A stretch of DNA of 5,435 nt from Flavobacteriia bacterium (GTDB lineage Bacteria; Bacteroidota; Bacteroidia; Flavobacteriales; Flavobacteriaceae). Position numbers and translations under genes: made by a program. Of this stretch, positions 1-5,241 are shown in pieces. Position 1 is the first letter of the stretch; every line of letters starts with the position of its first letter. The notes beneath the pieces were generated by a model. It did no database searches. It was given only the letters and a program-made list of their open reading frames with translations, and had not been told where the DNA came from. The DNA lies in assembly GCA_018500075.1 (NCBI GenBank), contig JAHBAN010000202.1:1-5435 (forward strand), written 5' to 3'.

Positions 1-8
1 ACGCCATT

Positions 9-15
9 TAAGGAG
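9..15 (+). promoter_or_regulatory. Ribosome binding site of rpsP
   Basis: TAAGGAG lies 8 nt upstream of the ATG at 24. This supports that start over the in-frame ATG at 30. The 23 bases before the gene are too few to show a promoter. Confidence 0.8.
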
Positions 16-23
16 AACACACC

Positions 24-443
24 ATGGCTATGAAAATTCGTCTCGCCCGCGGCGGCTCAAAAAAGCGCCCTTTCTACCGCGTTGTCGCAACTGACAGCCG
101 TATGCCACGCGATGGCCGCTTCATCGAGAAACTCGGCACATACAATCCCCTCCTCGCCAAAGACAGCGAAGACCGCGTCAAGCTTGACCTGGATCGTATC
201 AAATACTGGCTCGGAGAAGGCGCCCAGCCAACAGACCGCGTCGCCCGTATGCTCGAAGCGGCTGGCCTGCTTGAGAAAAAAGAGCGCGCCAACCTGAAAA
301 AAGGCGAGCCAGGCAAAAAAGCCAAAGACCGCGTCGAAGAAAAAGCCGCCAAAGCCGCCGCCGCTGCGGAAGCGGCTGCCGCGCCCGCCGAAGAAGCCCC
401 TGCTGAAGAGGCTCCTGCCGCTGAAGAAGCGTCAGAAAGCTAA
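24..443 (+). CDS. rpsP: 30S ribosomal protein S16 (bS16)
   Basis: This is a structural protein of the small ribosomal subunit that binds 16S rRNA and helps 30S assembly. The 139-residue product has the conserved S16 body at about residues 3-80: KIRLARGGSKKRPFYRVV at the N-terminus, DSRMPRDGRFIEKLGTYNP at 24-42, and YWLGEGAQPTDRVARML at 61-77. Beyond residue 85 it carries an extension rich in Lys, Ala and Glu, which ends in imperfect PAEEA repeats (121-136). E. coli S16 is about 82 residues; long low-complexity tails like this are familiar in alphaproteobacteria. The start at 24 is chosen because TAAGGAG lies 8 nt upstream. It heads a + strand cluster with a small ORF and rimM, the classic rpsP-rimM neighbourhood. 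A hairpin follows the stop codon by 7 nt. Confidence 0.98.
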   Translation: MAMKIRLARGGSKKRPFYRVVATDSRMPRDGRFIEKLGTYNPLLAKDSEDRVKLDLDRIKYWLGEGAQPTDRVARMLEAAGLLEKKERANLKKGEPGKKAKDRVEEKAAKAAAAAEAAAAPAEEAPAEEAPAAEEASES

Positions 444-450
444 GCCTGAT

Positions 451-479
451 CGGGCTGGGGCCATCGCTGCTCCAGCCCG
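451..479 (+). terminator. Hairpin between rpsP and the small ORF (possible attenuator or processing site)
   Basis: CGGGCTGG (451-458) pairs perfectly with CCAGCCCG (472-479). The stem is extended inward by a G-U and a G-C pair, leaving a 9-nt loop. It starts 7 nt after the rpsP stop. The bases that follow (TCTTCCGGCTCT) are only mildly T-rich, so this is not a convincing intrinsic terminator. Partial termination, or protection of the rpsP transcript end so that S16 is made in excess over RimM, fits better. That role is inferred; only the stem is seen. Confidence 0.5.
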
Positions 480-497
480 TCTTCCGGCTCTGTGCCC

Positions 498-650
498 ATG
501 CGCCTCATTTTCCGCCCCATCCGCAGCATTTTATTGATTGGCACGACCTTTCTTGCGGGTGTAGCCTATGAAAAATATAACCACAGTGACCGCTGCCTCG
601 CAGCCGGCGGACACGTCACATTTGGCCTCTGTGAAGGAGCCCGCCCATGA
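498..650 (+). CDS. Small membrane-anchored protein of unknown function between rpsP and rimM (50 aa)
   Basis: A 50-codon reading frame starts at ATG 498 and stops at TGA 648-650, overlapping the rimM start as ATGA. The product begins MRLIFRPIRSILLIGTTFLA. It has a basic N-terminus (Arg2, Arg6, Arg9), then a hydrophobic stretch at about residues 10-23 that could be a single membrane span or uncleaved signal anchor. A short polar tail follows (YEKYNHSDRC at 24-33, then GGHVTFGLCEGARP at 37-50) with two cysteines, Cys33 and Cys45. By the positive-inside rule the tail would face the periplasm, where the cysteines could form a disulfide. No good ribosome binding site is visible before 498, so translation may depend on upstream readthrough or be weak. 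I do not recognise a named family. Support is the membrane-protein layout, the exact ATGA junction and the otherwise empty 203-nt gap. It could be a chance frame, but I think it is real. Confidence 0.65.
   Translation: MRLIFRPIRSILLIGTTFLAGVAYEKYNHSDRCLAAGGHVTFGLCEGARP
634..639 (+). promoter_or_regulatory. Ribosome binding site of rimM
   Basis: AAGGAG lies 7 nt before the rimM ATG at 647, inside the last codons of the small ORF. This fixes the rimM start and means ribosomes finishing the small ORF end exactly where rimM begins. Confidence 0.8.
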
Positions 651-1153
651 GCGAACCCGTCTGTGTCGGCGTTATCGCAGGTGCCTTTGGGGTGCGCGGC
701 GAAGTCCGCCTCAAAAGCTTCACAGCTGATCCCCAGGATATTGCCCGCTACAGCCCGCTCCTCACAGAAGACGGCACAGGCCGTTTCACAGTCCATATCA
801 CCCGCCAGATCAACAACGGCTTTTCTGCGCGCCTGAGCGGCATCACAACCAAAGAACAGGCCGATGCCCTGCGCGGAACCCAGCTCTTTGCCGAGCGCAG
901 CCAACTGCCCTCCCTGCCAGATGACGAGTTCTATCACGCCGATCTGGTTGATCTCACGGTGCTTGACACAGGCGGAGCCGAGCTGGGGCGCGTCAAAGCC
1001 GTTCAGAACCATGGAGCCGGAGATCTGTTGGAAATCCAGATCCAGAGTGGCAGCGCCACGGTGCTCTTGCCCTTTACCAAAGCCGCCGTCCCGACCGTGG
1101 ATCTCGCCACAGGCCGGATCATTGCCGACCCGCCCGACGGGCTTTTTGAATGA
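647..1153 (+). CDS. rimM: Ribosome maturation factor RimM
   Basis: RimM is a cytoplasmic 30S assembly factor that binds ribosomal protein S19 and aids maturation of the 16S rRNA 3' (head) domain. The 168-residue product has the usual family length. The N-terminal RimM barrel spans about residues 4-85, with the signature GAFGVRGEVRLKSF at 12-25 and EQADALRG at 70-77. The C-terminal PRC-barrel spans about 94-166, with EFYHADLVDL at 94-103, GAGDLLEI at 123-130 and the LLPFT strand at 140-144. AAGGAG 7 nt upstream supports the start at 647. The start overlaps the stop of the 50-aa ORF, and its own stop overlaps the start of the sulfotransferase-like gene (ATGA at 1150-1153), so the three are probably translated in a coupled way. 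In most alphaproteobacteria trmD and rplS follow; here they do not. Confidence 0.97.
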   Translation: MSEPVCVGVIAGAFGVRGEVRLKSFTADPQDIARYSPLLTEDGTGRFTVHITRQINNGFSARLSGITTKEQADALRGTQLFAERSQLPSLPDDEFYHADLVDLTVLDTGGAELGRVKAVQNHGAGDLLEIQIQSGSATVLLPFTKAAVPTVDLATGRIIADPPDGLFE

Positions 1154-1947
1154 GCCATCCACGGGTCCAAGTGATCGTCCACGCCGGGTTTCACAAAACA
1201 GGCACAACCAGCCTTCAAAGCTTTTTCTCCCAGAACAAATCCGCGCTCGCGCCCTATCTGGCGTATTATGGCAAAGACGATTTTCCCGCCGCCGGCACAC
1301 AGGCCCGCCTCTATGCCCAGCGCCCCTTCCCACACCGTCTGTTCAAATTCCGCCGCGCCCTGCGCGCCTTTCTCCAAAGCATCCCCGATCACGCGACAGT
1401 CGTGCTCAGCCGCGAAACCTTTTCCGGCGGAATGCCCGGCCATCGCACCCTCTCTGGCCGCCTGATGACATCCTATCAAGGTCCCGCCACGCGGCTGGCA
1501 AAAATCATCATATCCGAACTGCGCCGCCGCTTCGGCCCGACAACCGAGATCACGTTTTTCTATACAACGCGCGAGCGCGAGAGCTGGCTGCGCTCTGTCT
1601 ACGGTCACCTGCTGCGCTCAATCCGCCTCACAGAGGATTACGAAAGCTTCCGCGCCCGCTTTCCCGAGCTGCCCGGCCCTGAAATAGAGGCCCGGCGGCT
1701 GGCACAGCGCCTGTCTCCCGTGCCTGTCCATACGGCAGCACTCGAAACCTATGCCAGCGCCCCCGAAGGCCCTGCCGCCGCCCTGCTTGATCTGCTCGAG
1801 ATCCCGCCCGCCCTGCGCAGCCGTCTGCGGCCTGTGGCGCGCCAGAACACGGCAAACCCGCCCGAGCTTCAGGCAGACTTCCTGCGCCTCAACCGCAGCA
1901 TCAAAACCAAATCCGCGCTGAAAGCGGCCAAAGAGGCGCTGCTCTAA
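1150..1947 (+). CDS. Sulfotransferase-like protein, substrate unknown
   Basis: The 265-residue product resembles PAPS-dependent sulfotransferases, which move a sulfate group from 3'-phosphoadenylyl sulfate to a hydroxyl or amine. HAGFHKTGTTSLQ at residues 11-23 matches the 5'-phosphosulfate binding loop (H-K-T-G-T-T, Lys16 being the expected catalytic residue). Following a predicted strand ITFFYTT (134-140), Arg141 and Ser149 have the R-x7-S spacing of the 3'-phosphate binding site. The rest is divergent, and I cannot name a substrate. Ends such as RQNTANPPELQADFLRLNRS (231-250) remind me of sulfotransferase-family proteins acting on glycans or lipids in marine alphaproteobacteria, but that is recall rather than evidence. 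There is no signal peptide or membrane span, so it is probably cytoplasmic. It overlaps rimM by 4 nt with no clear ribosome binding site of its own, which implies coupled translation. It ends the + strand unit in front of a terminator-like junction. Confidence 0.82.
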   Translation: MSHPRVQVIVHAGFHKTGTTSLQSFFSQNKSALAPYLAYYGKDDFPAAGTQARLYAQRPFPHRLFKFRRALRAFLQSIPDHATVVLSRETFSGGMPGHRTLSGRLMTSYQGPATRLAKIIISELRRRFGPTTEITFFYTTRERESWLRSVYGHLLRSIRLTEDYESFRARFPELPGPEIEARRLAQRLSPVPVHTAALETYASAPEGPAAALLDLLEIPPALRSRLRPVARQNTANPPELQADFLRLNRSIKTKSALKAAKEALL

Positions 1948-1959
1948 TCCTTTTTCTTT

Positions 1960-2034
1960 CCCAAAATATCCCGGGGGGAGTTTGAGGGGGGCTGGCCCCC
2001 CTCATCCTGTCGGACTGTGCAAAGCACAGTTCGA
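1960..2034. repeat. G-rich intergenic element with two hairpins at a convergent gene junction
   Basis: The element fills most of the 91-nt gap between two convergent genes. It begins with CCCAAAATATCCCGGGGGGA (1960-1979), a sequence style I recall as widespread between roseobacter genes. A hairpin with an 8-bp stem follows (GAGGGGGG 1984-1991 with CCCCCCTC 1996-2003, loop CTGG). A second hairpin has an 11-bp stem with one G-T wobble (2010-2020 with 2024-2034, loop AAA, core ACTGTGC/GCACAGT). It most likely acts as a bidirectional terminator or transcript-end stabiliser. A pyrimidine-rich run (CTTTTTCTTT) lies between the sulfotransferase stop and the hairpins, and GATATTTT follows them on the - strand. 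Copy number elsewhere in the genome cannot be seen here. Confidence 0.7.
1973..1991. repeat. Perfect 19-nt purine-rich mirror repeat
   Basis: GGGGGGAG (1973-1980), TTT, GAGGGGGG (1984-1991) reads the same in both directions on one strand. Either GA/G arm can face the CCCCCCTC at 1996-2003, although only the second arm does so in antiparallel orientation. Such mirror repeats can in principle form triplex or stacked-G structures. No such structure can be shown from sequence alone. Confidence 0.6.
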
Positions 2035-2038
2035 CCCC

Positions 2039-4066
2039 CTAAAGCACAGCCGCCAGACGGGTGCCCTGATCAATCGCCCGCTTCGCATCCAGCTCACCCG
2101 CGACATCGGCGCCCCCGATCACATGAACAGAGACACCCTGTGCTTCCAGAGCCTCTGCGAGGCTGCGCTCGCTCACCTGTCCTGCGCATAAAACGATCGT
2201 ATCACATTGGATCACACGCGGGGTCTCCCGCGCCGCGCCAAAGCTGACATGAAGCCCCTGAGCGTCGATGCGCTCGTAATTGACCCCGCCAATCATCTCG
2301 ACATTCTTCATCTTGAGCGCGGCCCGATGGATCCAGCCGGTTGTCTTGCCAAGCCGCTTGCCATGCCGCTCGGCCTTGCGCTGAAGCAAAATCACCTCCC
2401 GCGCCGGCGCCTCCGGCTTTGGCCCGTCAGGCGCAAGCCCGCCACGCGTCTCAGCGGGGTCGCCCACGCCCCATTCCTCTTTCCAGCCCGCAAGGTCCAG
2501 CGCCGGGCTGACGCCTTCATGGACAAGAAACTCACAGACATCAAAGCCGATGCCCCCGGCCCCGACAACCGCCACGCGCTTTCCGGCCTTTGCCCGGCCG
2601 CTCAAAAGATCAACATAGCTCATCACCTGCGGCAAATCCTGCCCCTCGATGTTCGGATCACGGGGCAAAACACCCGTCGCAAGGACCACCTCGTCAAACC
2701 CCGAAAGATCGCCCGCGCCCACCTCGCGTCCCAGTTCAAGCGTCACACCATGCTTTGCCGCCATCGTGCCAAACCAGTCGACAAACCCCCGGAATTCTTC
2801 CTTGCCGGGTATCTGTTTTGCCATATTCAACTGGCCGCCGATTTCGGTCGCGCGCTCAAACACCGTGACGTCATGGCCGCGTTCCGCCGCCGCAATCGCC
2901 GCGCTCATGCCTGCAGGCCCGGCCCCGACAACCGCGATTTTTTTCGCCCCATCCACAGGCTCAAGCCGCAGCTCTGTCTCAAAACACGCGCGCGGATTGA
3001 CAAGACAGCTCGAAATCTTGCCCTGAAACGTGTGGTCAAGACAGGCCTGATTGCAGGCGATACAGGGCGCGATTTCCGCAGCGCGCCCCTGCTCGGCCTT
3101 CACCACAAAATGAGGATCGGCCAGAAACGGTCGCGCCATGCTGACAAGATCGGCGCAGCTCTCTGCCAACACGCGTTCGGCAACATCAGGCATATTGATG
3201 CGATTGGAGGTGATCAAAGGAATGCCCACCTTGCCCATCAGCTTTTTCGTCACCCAGGCAAAGCCCGCGCGCGGCACGCTCGTTGCAATGGTCGGGATGC
3301 GCGCCTCATGCCAGCCGATCCCTGTGTTGATCATGGTTGCACCGGCTTTCTCGATCTCTTGCGCCAGCTGCACAACTTCCTCATGGGTCGAGCCGTTGGG
3401 AATGAGATCAATCATGCTCAAACGATAGATGATGATAAAATCATCCCCCACAGCCCCACGCACGCGCTTCATAATCTCGAGCGCCAGGCGCATTCTGTTT
3501 TCATACGAGCCGCCCCAGCGATCGGTGCGTTTGTTCACATGGGTGACCAGAAACTGGTTGATAAAATACCCCTCAGACCCCATCACCTCGACGCCATCAT
3601 ACCCGGCCGCCCTCGCATTCACGGCGGCCGTTGCAAAATCGGCGATCTGCTTTTCAATGCCGGCTTCGTCCAGCTCTTTGGGCGCAAAGGGCGAGATCGG
3701 AGACTTAACAGGCGAGGCGCTGACACAATCAGGCCCGTAGGCATAGCGCCCGGCGTGCAATATCTGCATGACAATCTTGCCCCCCGCCGCATGGACACGG
3801 TCGGTCACAATCTTATGGTTGGCAATGTCTTGCTCAGAATAAAGCCCCGCGGCCCCCGGAAAAACACCGCCCTCAGGGTTGGGCGCAATCCCCCCCGTCA
3901 CCATCAGCGCCGCACCGCCGCGCGCCCGCTCGGCATAAAACTCGGCGACACGGTTCCAGTCCTTGGTTTCCTCAAGGTTGGTGTGCATCGAGCCCATAAT
4001 CACACGGTTCTTGAGTGTGGTATGGCCCAAATCCAGCGGGGCAAGCATATGTGGATAGTGCGACAT
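2039..4066 (-). CDS. fadH: 2,4-dienoyl-CoA reductase (NADPH)
   Basis: FadH reduces 2,4-dienoyl-CoA, formed when polyunsaturated fatty acids with even-position double bonds are beta-oxidised, to an enoyl-CoA. Electrons pass from NADPH through FAD, a 4Fe-4S cluster and FMN. The 675-residue product is close to the 672 of E. coli and aligns by eye along its length. Residues 1-330 are the FMN TIM barrel (LKNRVIMGSMHTNLEE 18-33, GSEGYFIN 163-170, GWHEARIPTIAT 251-262) with catalytic Tyr167 and His253. Cys335, Cys338, Cys342 and Cys354 are the cluster ligands. Dinucleotide-binding motifs are GAGPAG (381-386) and GAGGIG (502-507), and GKTTGWIHR (573-581) is typical of FadH. The start at 4066 is chosen over the upstream ATG at 4114 because CAGGGAG sits 7 nt before it and the protein then begins like E. 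coli FadH. It is last in the - strand unit, 66 nt after arsH. All key residues are present. Confidence 0.96.
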   Translation of the reverse strand: MSHYPHMLAPLDLGHTTLKNRVIMGSMHTNLEETKDWNRVAEFYAERARGGAALMVTGGIAPNPEGGVFPGAAGLYSEQDIANHKIVTDRVHAAGGKIVMQILHAGRYAYGPDCVSASPVKSPISPFAPKELDEAGIEKQIADFATAAVNARAAGYDGVEVMGSEGYFINQFLVTHVNKRTDRWGGSYENRMRLALEIMKRVRGAVGDDFIIIYRLSMIDLIPNGSTHEEVVQLAQEIEKAGATMINTGIGWHEARIPTIATSVPRAGFAWVTKKLMGKVGIPLITSNRINMPDVAERVLAESCADLVSMARPFLADPHFVVKAEQGRAAEIAPCIACNQACLDHTFQGKISSCLVNPRACFETELRLEPVDGAKKIAVVGAGPAGMSAAIAAAERGHDVTVFERATEIGGQLNMAKQIPGKEEFRGFVDWFGTMAAKHGVTLELGREVGAGDLSGFDEVVLATGVLPRDPNIEGQDLPQVMSYVDLLSGRAKAGKRVAVVGAGGIGFDVCEFLVHEGVSPALDLAGWKEEWGVGDPAETRGGLAPDGPKPEAPAREVILLQRKAERHGKRLGKTTGWIHRAALKMKNVEMIGGVNYERIDAQGLHVSFGAARETPRVIQCDTIVLCAGQVSERSLAEALEAQGVSVHVIGGADVAGELDAKRAIDQGTRLAAVL

Positions 4067-4073
4067 GGTAAAA

Positions 4074-4080
4074 CTCCCTG
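4074..4080 (-). promoter_or_regulatory. Ribosome binding site deciding the fadH start
   Basis: On the - strand CAGGGAG lies 7 nt before the ATG at 4066. It makes the 675-residue form the likely product and rules against the 16-residue longer frame starting at 4114, which would run through this site and the adjacent hairpin. Confidence 0.8.
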
Positions 4081-4081
4081 A

Positions 4082-4102
4082 TTGCCGCTCAAACTGCGGC
4101 AA
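4082..4102 (-). promoter_or_regulatory. Intercistronic hairpin between arsH and fadH
   Basis: TTGCCGC and GCGGCAA form a perfect 7-bp stem with a 7-nt loop. On the - strand transcript it ends one base before the fadH ribosome binding site and has no U-tract, so it is not an intrinsic terminator. It could stabilise the fadH mRNA after processing or affect access to the ribosome binding site. No function is shown by sequence alone. Confidence 0.45.
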
Positions 4103-4132
4103 AACGAGTCTCAAGTCACCCCAAACGCCGCG

Positions 4133-4846
4133 TCAATCTTTAGGCGCATTCACCCGCTTAGACAGCGCTTCGCGGCTCTCAACACGTTCGGAATAGCGGT
4201 CCACAAGATGGTCTTTGATGTCGCGCGTGAGCCAGGTGAATTTCGCAAGCTCCTCCATGACATCGACAACACGGTCATAATAGGGCGAGGGCTTCATGCG
4301 CCCTGTCTCGTCAAACTCGTCCCATGCTTTGGCAACAGACGACTGGTTCGGAATCGTCAAAAGCCGCATCCACCGCCCGAGGATGCGCAGCTGGTTGACG
4401 GTGTTGAAGCTCTGGCTTCCCCCCTCGACCTGCATCAGCGCCAGTGTCTTGCCTTGCGTCGGGCGCACGCCGCCGATCGGCGCCAGCGGAATCCAGTCGA
4501 TCTGGGTTTTCATAAGACCCGTCATGGCGCCATGCCGCTCGGGGCTGGACCAGACCATCCCCTCACACCAGAGAACAAGGTCGCGCAGCTCTTGCACCTT
4601 GGGATTGCCCTCTGACACATCGTCCACAAGCGGCAAGCCCGCCGGATCAAACAGCCGCGCCTCACACCCCAGCCGCGTCAGAATACGGGCTGCCTCTTCT
4701 GCGATGAGGCGGCTGTAGGATGTCTTTCGCAAACTTCCATAAAGGAGCAGGATCCGCGGCTTGTGGGTGCTGCGCTCACGGGGAAACAAAGCCTCAAGCT
4801 CAAGCGCCCGGAACGCATCGTCTTTGACATTCGGTGTATCGGTCAT
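4133..4846 (-). CDS. arsH: ArsH, NADPH-dependent FMN oxidoreductase (organoarsenical resistance)
   Basis: ArsH proteins are flavodoxin-fold, FMN-binding, NADPH-dependent oxidoreductases. Characterised members oxidise trivalent methylated and aromatic arsenicals to less toxic pentavalent forms; others show quinone, azo-dye or metal reductase activity. The 237-residue product has family length. The FMN phosphate loop is LYGSLRKTSYSR (35-46). SPERHGAMTGLMKTQIDWIP (101-120) and GVRPTQGKTLALMQVEGGSQ (126-145) are hallmark ArsH blocks, followed by SFNTVNQLRILGRWMRLLTI (146-165) and PNQSSV (166-171). This last block separates ArsH from general NADPH-dependent FMN reductases. The start at 4846 lies 4 nt after the stop of the upstream 126-aa gene. 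No strong ribosome binding site is visible, so coupled translation is likely. No arsR, arsB/acr3, arsC or arsM is present in the window, so arsenic as its actual substrate here is unproven. Confidence 0.94.
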   Translation of the reverse strand: MTDTPNVKDDAFRALELEALFPRERSTHKPRILLLYGSLRKTSYSRLIAEEAARILTRLGCEARLFDPAGLPLVDDVSEGNPKVQELRDLVLWCEGMVWSSPERHGAMTGLMKTQIDWIPLAPIGGVRPTQGKTLALMQVEGGSQSFNTVNQLRILGRWMRLLTIPNQSSVAKAWDEFDETGRMKPSPYYDRVVDVMEELAKFTWLTRDIKDHLVDRYSERVESREALSKRVNAPKD

Positions 4847-4850
4847 GACG

Positions 4851-5231
4851 TCATTCGGTCTCTACACAATGCCGGCGAAACGCGCGTTTCAACATATCCA
4901 GCTCTTGCCGCAACAAATCGACTTCGATGCGCAAATCCTCATCCAAAGCATCGCCCAACAAGATTGAAATACTGGCAAGACACGCCTCCGTCTCGGCATC
5001 TACAATCACAATCGTGCGAATGCCATCCGCAATCGCCTCCGCAGGAATCGGCACCGCCATCTCCCATGCGCCGTCTTCGCCACGCTTGAACGTCACGCCC
5101 AACAGCGGCTTCCCGTCCAGAATGGCCGTCAACTTGGGTGGCGCCTCAATCGCAGCCCCGTCTGCCCGGCTGACAACAGCCTCCCAGCGCGCTTCGATCA
5201 TGCGGCGTTTTGTAACGACAAAATCGCTCAT
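4851..5231 (-). CDS. Protein of unknown function with C-terminal amphipathic helix (126 aa)
   Basis: I do not recognise a named family. The product is soluble, with no signal peptide or membrane span. Residues 1-90 look like a small beta-rich domain: alternating strands include ARWEAVVS (14-21), KLTAILDG (33-40), LLGVTFKRG (43-51), WEMAVPIP (56-63), IRTIVIVDAE (71-80) and CLASISILLG (84-93). Residues about 97-122 (DEDLRIEVDLLRQELDMLKR and on) form a heptad-like charged helix that could be a short coiled coil for self- or partner association. The start at 5231 is supported by AGGGGG 6 nt upstream, which overlaps the stop codon of the preceding gene. It lies 10 nt after that gene and 4 nt before arsH, so co-transcription is very likely. 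Codon use matches its neighbours. Confidence 0.85.
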   Translation of the reverse strand: MSDFVVTKRRMIEARWEAVVSRADGAAIEAPPKLTAILDGKPLLGVTFKRGEDGAWEMAVPIPAEAIADGIRTIVIVDAETEACLASISILLGDALDEDLRIEVDLLRQELDMLKRAFRRHCVETE

Positions 5232-5241
5232 TCCGTGCCCC

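Noticed and set aside
566..1333. 255-codon open frame on the - strand opposite rimM
   Set aside because: It is antisense to rimM and the sulfotransferase-like gene, crosses both, has no recognisable motif, and its composition is that of a shadow frame.
864..1682. 272-codon + strand frame crossing the rimM/sulfotransferase junction
   Set aside because: It is out of frame with two well-supported genes and gives a Pro/Arg/Ser-rich product without domains.
1948..1960. T-rich run CTTTTTCTTT as a simple intrinsic terminator for the + strand unit
   Set aside because: No hairpin stem precedes it; the stems lie after it. If it contributes, it does so as part of the larger junction element.
2207..4081. 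624-codon open frame on the + strand opposite fadH
   Set aside because: It lies almost wholly antisense to a full-length fadH with all catalytic and cluster residues. Its product is rich in Arg, His, Pro and Ala with no recognisable domain, as expected for the mirror frame of a GC-rich gene.
4067..4114. Longer fadH start giving 16 extra N-terminal residues
   Set aside because: The extension runs through a hairpin and a good ribosome binding site, and E. coli FadH begins at the position matching the internal ATG at 4066.
4763..5089. + strand frames opposite arsH and the 126-aa gene
   Set aside because: They are antisense to closely spaced - strand genes, with no domain, ribosome binding site or plausible protein composition.
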